Positions 1 to 5,614 of a DNA stretch of 44,836 bases are shown here, piece by piece (within the stretch, counting starts at the first letter, position 1; each line of letters opens with the position of its first letter). Source of the stretch: a virus; IMG/VR virus record IMGVR_UViG_3300030329_004952, positions 1 to 44,836 of that record, one strand, 5' to 3'. Under the pieces are notes generated by a model. The model made no database searches and was not told the origin of the DNA. It saw nothing but the letters and a program-made list of their open reading frames with translations. The position numbers and the translations under genes were made by a program.

Positions 1-2
1 AT

Positions 3-569
3 CTTCTTACCAACGAAGCAGATTCGGTCGTTAAGACGAGATATGTTGAAGACAAGACCAATCACATGATTATGAGGTTAGACAAGGGAGACGCCGATAT
101 CAGGCGGATAGAGCGTTTGGACATCTCTATTCTCAAAGCGTATGATGCCGTTATAATCTCGGATTATAACAAGGGGTATCTGCTCGAAGAAGATATAGAA
201 ACAATTTGCAGCAATCATGATTTGGTTTTTTTGGACACCAAGAAGTTGTTGGGCAATTATGCTCGTAATTGTGCGTACATCAAGATCAACGAATACGAAT
301 ATGAAAAGACGAAGCACTTGGTGCCAGATTTGGGAGACTGGGTGGAAGAAAGCTTAATTGTAACTCTCGGATCCACAGGTTGCAAATATAAAGGGACTAT
401 TTTCCCCGTAGAAAAGGTCGAGGTTAAAGACTTGACCGGAGCGGGAGATTCGTTTTTGGCTGCTTTGGTTACCAGATATGTTGAGTCTCGCGATATCGGA
501 GATAGCATCAGTTATGCAAATGAGTGCGCAACCAAAGTAGTCCAACAAAGAGGAGTGAATACATTATGA
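3..569 (+). CDS. rfaE1: HldE/RfaE1-type heptose kinase (PfkB family), 5'-truncated by the window edge
   Basis: The reading frame is open from base 3, so the gene begins upstream and only about 188 C-terminal residues are present. PfkB-family carbohydrate kinases of the HldE N-terminal type phosphorylate D-glycero-D-manno-heptose 7-phosphate at C1 in ADP-heptose synthesis, in the cytoplasm. Visible signatures are a VKTRYV segment followed by an RLD segment near the start, an SDYNKG motif like the SDYAKG of HldE, and the family's C-terminal GAGDSF motif, whose Asp is the catalytic base. The protein ends soon after the kinase fold, where bifunctional HldE would continue into its nucleotidyltransferase half. 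Here that half is a separate gene at 847, with a third gene between them. The stop overlaps the next start (ATGA). Another PfkB sugar kinase is possible, but the motifs and the RfaE2-like neighbour favour HldE type. Confidence 0.85.
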   Translation, partial: LLTNEADSVVKTRYVEDKTNHMIMRLDKGDADIRRIERLDISILKAYDAVIISDYNKGYLLEEDIETICSNHDLVFLDTKKLLGNYARNCAYIKINEYEYEKTKHLVPDLGDWVEESLIVTLGSTGCKYKGTIFPVEKVEVKDLTGAGDSFLAALVTRYVESRDIGDSISYANECATKVVQQRGVNTL

Positions 570-853
570 GTTTTAAAGAATATTATCAGCATTATCTGGC
601 GCTGCACCAGAACAAGTATTGTCGTCGCCTTCACTTTGTCGGGCAAATTATAACCATGCTGTTCGTTGCCTACAGTGCCCTAAACAATTTGTGGCTACTG
701 CCTTTGGCGCCTTTTATCATCTACCCCTTTGCGTGGACGGGTCATTTTGTCTTCGAGAAGAATAAGCCCGCAGCCTTTAGCAAGCCATTGTGGGCAAAAG
801 CGTGTGATTGGGTGATGTTCAAAGATATTGTCGTGGGGAATATCGAATGGTGA
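566..853 (+). CDS. Mpo1-like / DUF962 small membrane protein
   Basis: This 95-residue protein matches the layout of the DUF962 (Mpo1-like) family. It has an N-terminal FKEYYQHYLALHQN block with H14, then H23 in RRLHFVGQ, a hydrophobic span at about residues 27-56, and a TGHFVFEKNKPA block with H60 and E64. Yeast Mpo1 is an iron-dependent dioxygenase of 2-hydroxy fatty acids that depends on conserved histidines. The phage protein keeps candidate His ligands, but its activity is unknown. I chose the start at 566 because it is coupled to the kinase stop by ATGA and has an AGAGGAG ribosome site just upstream; an in-frame ATG at 524 would give a longer overlap and an N-terminus unlike the family. 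It lies between the two halves of a heptose pathway enzyme, which suggests a role in lipid or LPS alteration (inference). Confidence 0.75.
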   Translation: MSFKEYYQHYLALHQNKYCRRLHFVGQIITMLFVAYSALNNLWLLPLAPFIIYPFAWTGHFVFEKNKPAAFSKPLWAKACDWVMFKDIVVGNIEW

Positions 854-1233
854 TTTGGACCAATGGCTGCTTCGATATCCTACACAGAGGGCACATTGAA
901 ATGTTTCAGTACGCACGCTCTCTGGGCGACTCTCTCATTGTTGGGCTCGACACCGACGCGAGGGTAAGAGAGAAGAAAGGCGAAAGCAGACCAATTAACG
1001 GGCTAGAAGATCGCTCTTATGTAGTCTCAGCACTAAAGTGTGTAGACGCGGTGGTTTCTTTCGGCAGTGACGAAGAGTTGGTTGATCACATAGAAGATAT
1101 TCAGCCAGATATCATGGTCGTCGGCTCAGACTGGCGAGGAAAGAAGATTATCGGCGCCCAGCACGCAGGTGAAGTTAAATTTTTTGATCGTGTAGGCGAT
1201 TACTCAACTACAGGAATTTTGGAGAAGTCATGA
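847..1233 (+). CDS. rfaE2: RfaE2-type heptose 1-phosphate nucleotidyltransferase
   Basis: This 128-residue protein is a stand-alone version of the HldE C-terminal domain, which adds a nucleotide to heptose 1-phosphate to make ADP-heptose. It belongs to the cytidylyltransferase-like fold. The nucleotide-binding signature is clear: TNGCFDILHRGH at residues 5-16, with HxGH at H13 and H16. GDSLIVGLDTD and KGESRPI follow, and an STTG motif lies near the C-terminus, where the family has its second nucleotide-binding signature. The start at 847 overlaps the previous stop and gives a family-typical N-terminus; an ATG at 808 would add 13 unrelated residues. The 3' end overlaps the next gene (ATGA). 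Glycerol-3-phosphate cytidylyltransferase is a related alternative, but the neighbouring HldE-type kinase favours a heptose or similar sugar. Confidence 0.88.
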   Translation: MVIWTNGCFDILHRGHIEMFQYARSLGDSLIVGLDTDARVREKKGESRPINGLEDRSYVVSALKCVDAVVSFGSDEELVDHIEDIQPDIMVVGSDWRGKKIIGAQHAGEVKFFDRVGDYSTTGILEKS

Positions 1234-2153
1234 AAGTCTTAATCACGGGAGCCGCAGGCTATATTGGAAGCGAGCTAATCGCCCACTTCATCAACCATTA
1301 TAAGGTTACAGCCTTTGACAACATGATGTATGATCGCACGTCGCTCCTGCGGTATGCAACTCACCCCAACTTTACTTTTATTGAGGGTGACGTAAGGGAC
1401 ACCAAGACCCTCCTTAAGTTGGTCTCGGAACATGACATCATCATTCCTTTGGCTGCACTGGTAGGGTTCCCGCTCTGTGACAAAGACCCAAGAGGGGCTT
1501 CTGAGATTAACTTTGCCGCTAATCGCTTGATAGCTGATGCTAAATCTCCCGATCAAATGCTGATCTATCCTTGCACGAATTCGGGCTATGGCGTAGCTAA
1601 GGATGGGGTGTGTACTGAGGAGTCTCCCCTCAACCCCGTTTCGTTGTACGGAAAAACTAAGGTTCAAGCAGAGTCGGTCTATCGTGACACTCCCGGCTGT
1701 GCAACGTTCCGTCTGGCAACGGTGTTTGGACCGTCGTCCCGAATGAGGGCAGACTTGCTCGTAAACAACTTTGTGTTGAGAGCTATTCAGGATCGATTGA
1801 TTGTTCTTTATGAGTGTGAGTTTATGAGAAATTATGTCCACCTTCAGGATGTGTGCCGAGCCTTTAAATATGCCATTGATAACTGGAGCCTGTTTAAAGA
1901 CGAGACTTTCAACTTGGGCAACGATGCCCTCAACATGAACAAGCTTCAGTTGGCAGAGCAAATTGGGTACCATTTGCCTTTAGAGATTGTGCGTGCCGAG
2001 TTCAATAGTGATCCTGATGTGAGGGATTATATCGTGAGCAGTGAAAAGATTTATGAGACTGGCTTCATATGTCAATACAATTTGCGCCAAGGCATCTTGC
2101 AACTCATCAATGCATATTCTATGATTAAGGAGCCGTGGTATGGAAACTATTGA
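1230..2153 (+). CDS. NAD(P)-dependent sugar epimerase/dehydratase (extended SDR)
   Basis: This 307-residue protein has the extended short-chain dehydrogenase/reductase fold that acts on sugar nucleotides. The Rossmann motif GAAGYIG is at residues 7-13, an acidic FDN segment follows the second strand, and the catalytic pair YxxxK is Y140 and K144 in SLYGKTK. TNSGYG before it supplies the usual Ser region, and FRLATVFGPSSRMR resembles the substrate-binding loop of UDP/GDP-sugar epimerases. The length is normal. It does not look specifically like HldD, so its substrate cannot be named from sequence. The start overlaps the RfaE2 stop (ATGA), and the end overlaps the HAD gene by 14 bases, so it is translated within the same operon. 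Confidence 0.85.
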   Translation: MKVLITGAAGYIGSELIAHFINHYKVTAFDNMMYDRTSLLRYATHPNFTFIEGDVRDTKTLLKLVSEHDIIIPLAALVGFPLCDKDPRGASEINFAANRLIADAKSPDQMLIYPCTNSGYGVAKDGVCTEESPLNPVSLYGKTKVQAESVYRDTPGCATFRLATVFGPSSRMRADLLVNNFVLRAIQDRLIVLYECEFMRNYVHLQDVCRAFKYAIDNWSLFKDETFNLGNDALNMNKLQLAEQIGYHLPLEIVRAEFNSDPDVRDYIVSSEKIYETGFICQYNLRQGILQLINAYSMIKEPWYGNY

Positions 2154-2493
2154 TGCAGAGGGCATTAAGTTAACTTATGTGTTTGACATAGATGGTACAA
2201 TCTGTTATAATACAGGTGGAAACTACGATAATGCTTATCCATTTAAAGACAGAATTGAGAAGGTCAACATTTTATACGATGCAGGACATACAATTATTTT
2301 TCAAACTGCTAGAGGAATGGGCAGGAGTGGTAATTCGTCAGCATATGCTTATGGGGCGTTTGAAGAACTCACCAAAAAACAGCTTGAAGAGTGGGGTGTA
2401 AAATACCATGCACTGTTTCTCGGAAAACCCGCAGGAGATATTTATGTGGATGACAAAGGAATGAATGATGAAGAATTCTTTGAAGTTGAGTAG
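2140..2493 (+). CDS. Small HAD-superfamily phosphatase of the capsule/sugar-locus type
   Basis: This 117-residue protein carries all four HAD motifs: DxDGT with D16, D18 and T20; a Thr at T56 in QTARG; K96 in GKPAGD; and the acidic pair D104-D105 in YVDDK. No cap domain is visible, as expected for the compact HAD proteins found in capsule and sugar-nucleotide gene clusters. It probably hydrolyses a sugar phosphate made by its neighbours, but the substrate is unknown. It is too short and different to be a clear GmhB. An AGGAG site precedes the ATG at 2140. The DNA that encodes FDIDGT and the nearby YNT also forms a perfect sigma-70 promoter, listed separately. The 3' end overlaps the cupin gene. 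Confidence 0.82.
   Translation: METIDAEGIKLTYVFDIDGTICYNTGGNYDNAYPFKDRIEKVNILYDAGHTIIFQTARGMGRSGNSSAYAYGAFEELTKKQLEEWGVKYHALFLGKPAGDIYVDDKGMNDEEFFEVE
2183..2211 (+). promoter_or_regulatory. Perfect sigma-70 promoter inside the HAD gene
   Basis: TTGACA at 2183-2188 and TATAAT at 2206-2211 are separated by exactly 17 bases, the full consensus and optimal spacing for the host housekeeping sigma factor. A transcript should start near 2218. Its first complete gene would be the cupin at 2465, followed by the dehydratase and the genes up to the gp55-like sigma factor. The -35 box is read as part of the conserved FDIDGT codons and the -10 box as part of YNT, so part of the match could be imposed by the protein. 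Activity is inferred. Confidence 0.6.
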
Positions 2494-2848
2494 TATCAAT
2501 CTTCCTATGAGCTTTGTTCCGAAAGGGTGGGGTTTCGAAAAATGGATTGTAAACTGTGAAGAATACTGTGGAAAACTCCTCTACTTTGTAAAGGGGCGCA
2601 AATGTTCATGGCACTATCACAAGCTCAAGGATGAAGTATTTTATGTTCAATCGGGCAGAATCATAGTACGCTATTCCACAGCAGATGATATTTCCAGAGC
2701 GTCAGAGCGAATTCTAGGACCGGGTGATAATTTTCACGTTTTCCGAGGCTTACGTCACCAGATGGAGGCTATCGAAGACACAGAACTTTTTGAGTTCTCG
2801 ACACAGCATTTTGATTCTGATAGTTATCGCATTGAGAAGGGTGATTAG
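2465..2848 (+). CDS. Cupin-fold sugar isomerase-like or regulatory protein
   Basis: This protein of up to 127 residues contains one cupin domain. The first cupin motif is WHYHKLKDEVFYVQSG with metal ligands H50, H52 and E57, and the second motif supplies H98 in RGLRHQ. Such small cupins accompany sugar-nucleotide genes and resemble mannose-6-phosphate isomerase C-terminal domains or sugar epimerases. The reaction cannot be told from sequence. The start is uncertain. ATG at 2465 or 2468 follows an AAAGGA site and overlaps the HAD gene by about 28 bases; ATG at 2507 gives the more typical cupin N-terminus but has no good ribosome site. The stop is directly followed by the next ATG. Confidence 0.8.
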   Translation: MMKNSLKLSSINLPMSFVPKGWGFEKWIVNCEEYCGKLLYFVKGRKCSWHYHKLKDEVFYVQSGRIIVRYSTADDISRASERILGPGDNFHVFRGLRHQMEAIEDTELFEFSTQHFDSDSYRIEKGD

Positions 2849-3826
2849 ATGAAACTTGTGGTTGTCACCGGGTGTCTTGGCTTCATTGGTATGCATGTAG
2901 TCAAGGCGTGCCTAGAGAGGGGATGGAGGGTTTACGGCATAGATAAGCGCACATATGCCGCAAACGATGTTGCAGATCTGTTTGACATGTGCCGGGATCT
3001 CAATTTAGACAGCTTAACCTTTGTAGAGGGAGATATCTGCGACTTAAAAGATATTCCAAATTGCGACTATATTATCAACATCGCAGCAGAGACTCATGTC
3101 GGAAACAGTATAATTGATAGCACCGACTTTATTCACAGTAATGTGGCTGGCGTTAAAAATCTTTTAGACATTATTCGACGCAAGCCAAGTAACGTGGCTC
3201 GCAAGCCGATCTTTTTTCATTTTAGCACTGATGAGGTTTATGGGGACATTGTTGAGGGGTCTCATACGGAAGAGTCGCCTCTTGCGCCAAGCAATCCCTA
3301 CTCGGCGTCAAAAGCATCTTCGGATATGCTCATAAAAGCTTGGGCACGAACCTACGGCATAGACTACTTAATCTTACGCCCAACAAACAATTATGGCACA
3401 TACCAATATCCAGAGAAGTTGATTCCTCTGGTGGTCAAGCTTTTACAACAGGGGAGGAAGATTCGGTTACACAATGAGGGCGAGCCATATCGTAATTGGC
3501 TACACGCATCAGACACCGCTAGTGCCGTAATTAAAATAATTGAATCTGGTGTTGTAAACGAGATTTTTAATGTTGCAGGGGGATTTGAGCAAAAAAATTA
3601 TGATACCGTTTGTAAGATTGTCAACTCATATTTTAACGGAAGGCACGATAAAGAATACGCGGGTTGCAATGGCTTGCTTGATTTGTCGTATGAGAGAAAG
3701 GGGCAAGATGTGAGATATGCGGTTGACGATACAAAGTTGCGTAATTTAGGGTGGAAACCCGAAAAGAGTTTTGATCAGGAAATTGATCATATAGTTGAAC
3801 ATTTTAAAAACCACTTTAGGTGGTGA
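2849..3826 (+). CDS. rfbB: RmlB/RfbB-type nucleotide-sugar 4,6-dehydratase
   Basis: This 325-residue extended SDR protein resembles dTDP-D-glucose 4,6-dehydratase, which makes the 4-keto-6-deoxy sugar that leads to rhamnose and other deoxysugars. It has GCLGFIG (residues 8-14) for NAD binding, the diagnostic TDEVYG at T127-D128-E129, and YSASK with Y151 and K155. The segment LRPTNNYGTYQYPEKLIP and a later NWLHASDTA block are typical of the family. The length is close to the usual 330-360 residues. The start abuts the cupin stop, with a GAGAAGGG site upstream. The nucleotide on its substrate (dTDP, CDP, UDP or GDP) is not certain. Together with the epimerase it suggests a deoxy or epimerised sugar donor. 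Confidence 0.85.
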   Translation: MKLVVVTGCLGFIGMHVVKACLERGWRVYGIDKRTYAANDVADLFDMCRDLNLDSLTFVEGDICDLKDIPNCDYIINIAAETHVGNSIIDSTDFIHSNVAGVKNLLDIIRRKPSNVARKPIFFHFSTDEVYGDIVEGSHTEESPLAPSNPYSASKASSDMLIKAWARTYGIDYLILRPTNNYGTYQYPEKLIPLVVKLLQQGRKIRLHNEGEPYRNWLHASDTASAVIKIIESGVVNEIFNVAGGFEQKNYDTVCKIVNSYFNGRHDKEYAGCNGLLDLSYERKGQDVRYAVDDTKLRNLGWKPEKSFDQEIDHIVEHFKNHFRW

Positions 3827-3835
3827 GGAGAAAAA

Positions 3836-4072
3836 ATGAGTAATCTTGTAACTGACATGAGGCTTTCTAAACAAGCACTGGGTGCTCTTATGATGGCTTT
3901 GCAGAAATCTTTATTGGAACAGAGCGATATTGTCCCTGTTCTTGAGGACTTCAACTTTATTCTTAAGGATGGAGATTTGTTCGTCAAAAACCCGCCCGTT
4001 GTAAAGTTCGATGCTGATGGCGAATGGCTAAGCGGGGCAGAAGCAGGCGAGGAATCTACGACAGATGCCTAG
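3836..4072 (+). CDS. Small acidic protein of unknown function
   Basis: This 78-residue protein has no family I recognise. The N-terminal 35 residues could form helices, the middle FNFILKDGDLFVKNPPVV segment looks like a short beta hairpin, and the C-terminus is acidic. A strong AGGAG ribosome site lies six bases before the ATG. The stop overlaps the next gene by eight bases, so it belongs to the small-gene operon that ends with the late sigma factor. A phage transcription accessory role is possible by position only. Confidence 0.6.
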   Translation: MSNLVTDMRLSKQALGALMMALQKSLLEQSDIVPVLEDFNFILKDGDLFVKNPPVVKFDADGEWLSGAEAGEESTTDA

Positions 4073-4313
4073 ATATGCCTACAGGTGTGTAGAGTGCATG
4101 AACCAGTTTACAGCCTTCCACGGATTTCGTGAGAGGGCTAGCTGTCCTTGCTGTAACTCATCTTTGTGCGAAATGATACCATCTGTAGGGTTCAGCGTAT
4201 CAGGAAAGAAGCCAGAGAAAAAAGCAAAGGTTGGCGAGAAAGTAGAAAAATTTATTGAAGACTCCAAGGAAGAATTGAAACAGCAACGAAAAGAACTGGA
4301 AGACAAGCGATGA
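4065..4313 (+). CDS. FmdB-family zinc-ribbon protein
   Basis: This 82-residue protein starts MPRYAYRCVEC, the typical opening of the FmdB putative regulatory family. It has two Cys pairs that would hold one zinc: C8-x-x-C11 and C27-x-x-C30. After the ribbon comes a lysine- and glutamate-rich helical tail at about residues 45-82, probably a coiled coil. FmdB-like proteins are small nucleic-acid- or protein-binding factors whose exact roles are mostly unknown. The start overlaps the previous stop by eight bases and the stop overlaps the next start (ATGA), so translation is coupled to both neighbours. Confidence 0.75.
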   Translation: MPRYAYRCVECMNQFTAFHGFRERASCPCCNSSLCEMIPSVGFSVSGKKPEKKAKVGEKVEKFIEDSKEELKQQRKELEDKR

Positions 4314-4639
4314 CGTGGTTTGTAATTGTATGCATAGCATTAGCTATATCTACTGTATTTAATGTTTTTGCGGTATGGTATTGTGTCCGACTACTTCGGG
4401 AACTTGTGCAAGTCTCCGATAGTCTTGAGGGTCTTTTTATCGATGTGTCTAATTTCTCTAAGCACCTTGAGGGTGTCTATGAGTTGGAAATGTTTTACGG
4501 CGATCAAACCTTAGAAAATTTACTTTCTCATGCGCGTACTCTCACACAAGAGTTTGATAGATACGAGGTGTTGTTTTCTCTTCGAGAGCCGCCCAAACCA
4601 GAGGAAGAAGATTTTGACGATAAAGCCGAGGAGACGTAG
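4310..4639 (+). CDS. Small membrane-anchored protein, unknown function
   Basis: This 109-residue protein has one clear N-terminal membrane helix at about residues 3-27 (FVIVCIALAISTVFNVFAVW), followed by a soluble helical region with an acidic tail. There are few charges before the helix and no signal peptidase site, so an N-in anchor is most likely. I do not recognise a named family, though such genes sit next to late sigma factor genes in some marine T4-like phages (from memory). Its last 26 bases overlap the proposed TTG start of the sigma factor, and part of its acidic coding tail doubles as that gene's ribosome binding site. Confidence 0.65.
   Translation: MTWFVIVCIALAISTVFNVFAVWYCVRLLRELVQVSDSLEGLFIDVSNFSKHLEGVYELEMFYGDQTLENLLSHARTLTQEFDRYEVLFSLREPPKPEEEDFDDKAEET
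4601..4616 (+). promoter_or_regulatory. Ribosome binding site and TTG start of the late sigma factor gene
   Basis: GAGGAAGAAG at 4601-4610 lies four bases before an in-frame TTG at 4614-4616. No ATG lies between 4530 and the start of clear family similarity, and the ATG at 4530 would force a long unrelated N-terminus out of the overlap with the previous gene. This site therefore decides the start. Confidence 0.6.
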
Positions 4640-5324
4640 ACGCCGGTCTAAGGGCGGAAGACAGTATTTCACGCAGGTACACGAAGATGCTATCGTGCGC
4701 TTTTGTGCGTCTACTGATCCAAAAGAAAGAACAGAACTCTATGTAAAATTTATTCAACCTGCCTTTGATGAGATGGTTGACAAAATTGTTTTTACCTATA
4801 AGTTTACCACACTGCCCAACATTGATGAGCTTCGAGATGAGTGTAAGGTGTGGCTTACGACCATCTTGGATAAGTACGACCAAAGCAAGGGCTCCAAAGC
4901 CTTTTCTTACTTTAGCGTGGTGACTAAAAACTGGTTCATCCATCAGGTTAAGAAGACATCCAAGCAGAGGTCACGAGAATTAGAATACGAAACTCTTCCT
5001 AGCGAGACCAAGCTTAAATATATGGCGACTTACAACGAATATGACGCCATAAGGGAGAAAGAAGAGTTCTGGGATTCTCTCTGGGGCGAGATAGATTCAT
5101 GGGACCTGCCCAATTTAAAGCCTAACGAGAAAAAGGTTTTAGAGGCTATCCGCGTCTTGCTGAGTAACAGTGATAATATAGAAATTTTTAACAAGAAAGC
5201 TATTTATTTGTACATGAGAGAGATAACAGGTCTTAACACCAAACAAATTGTAAACAATTTGAATAAAATGCGTATTAAATATCGCGCTTTTAAGGTTAGG
5301 TGGGACGAGGGGAAAGATTCGTGA
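4614..5324 (+). CDS. 55: gp55-like late-transcription sigma factor
   Basis: This protein (236 residues from the TTG start) resembles the gp55 sigma factors of T4-like phages, which replace the host sigma and direct RNA polymerase to late promoters. After a basic RRRRRRSKGG stretch come YFTQVHEDAIVRF, an ELYVKFIQPAFDEMVDKIV block, and DECKVWLTTILDKYDQSKGS leading into FSYFSVVTKNWF. The last resembles sigma region 2 and is the strongest part. The C-terminal third includes NKKAIYLYMREITGLNTKQ and a helical end. The last residues are charged and do not show the hydrophobic LDFLYE-like tail by which T4 gp55 binds the sliding clamp. Its stop overlaps the next GTG start. The CTAATTA elements listed below are candidate targets (inference). 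Confidence 0.8.
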   Translation: MTIKPRRRRRRSKGGRQYFTQVHEDAIVRFCASTDPKERTELYVKFIQPAFDEMVDKIVFTYKFTTLPNIDELRDECKVWLTTILDKYDQSKGSKAFSYFSVVTKNWFIHQVKKTSKQRSRELEYETLPSETKLKYMATYNEYDAIREKEEFWDSLWGEIDSWDLPNLKPNEKKVLEAIRVLLSNSDNIEIFNKKAIYLYMREITGLNTKQIVNNLNKMRIKYRAFKVRWDEGKDS

Positions 5325-5614
5325 AAAACATTGACACATACTTGGAGCAAGCTATCGCCAATATTCAAGAAGATAGAGAGATCACCCGTGAACTCCTAGA
5401 CGATGTGGTGCGTTTCATGAGCAAGGATGAGCAGCGCCACCGCGAAGTGGGCATGACAGCAGCCAAGTATGTTGAGACACTCCAGCGCTCTAACGAGCAG
5501 TTGGTAAAGATAACGGCTATCTTGCAAAAGAAAGAGGCTTCTGGACCTGCATTATCCGATACGGATAAAAACGAATTATTTGACATGATCAAGGGGGAAC
5601 CGGCTAATGGCTGA
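5321..5614 (+). CDS. Small helical protein coupled to the late sigma factor
   Basis: This 97-residue protein probably starts at GTG 5321, inside the stop of the sigma gene (GTGA), with a GAGGGGAAAG site just upstream; an ATG at 5300 would put the start before that site. It is almost all helical, with a central HREVGMTAAKYVETLQRSNE region likely to form a coiled coil. It ends with a short hydrophobic ELFDMIKG segment. I do not recognise a family. Tight coupling to the gp55-like gene makes a late-transcription cofactor (gp33-like) conceivable, but no sequence match supports this. The gene is also next to the baseplate block and overlaps the lysin gene by eight bases, so a tail role is possible. 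Confidence 0.6.
   Translation: MKNIDTYLEQAIANIQEDREITRELLDDVVRFMSKDEQRHREVGMTAAKYVETLQRSNEQLVKITAILQKKEASGPALSDTDKNELFDMIKGEPANG

Noticed and set aside
1275-1973. A 232-codon open frame on the minus strand opposite the epimerase
   Set aside because: The + strand carries complete SDR motifs. The minus frame shows no family features and no ribosome site. It is a shadow frame.
2140-2493. HAD protein considered as the heptose bisphosphate phosphatase GmhB
   Set aside because: It is much shorter than GmhB and its motif spacing fits the small capsule-locus HAD proteins better, so only a general phosphatase call is made.
5330-5352. TTGACA at the start of the 97-residue gene as a -35 box
   Set aside because: No TATAAT-like box lies 16-18 bases downstream. 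Several other lone TTGACA hexamers in the window fail in the same way.
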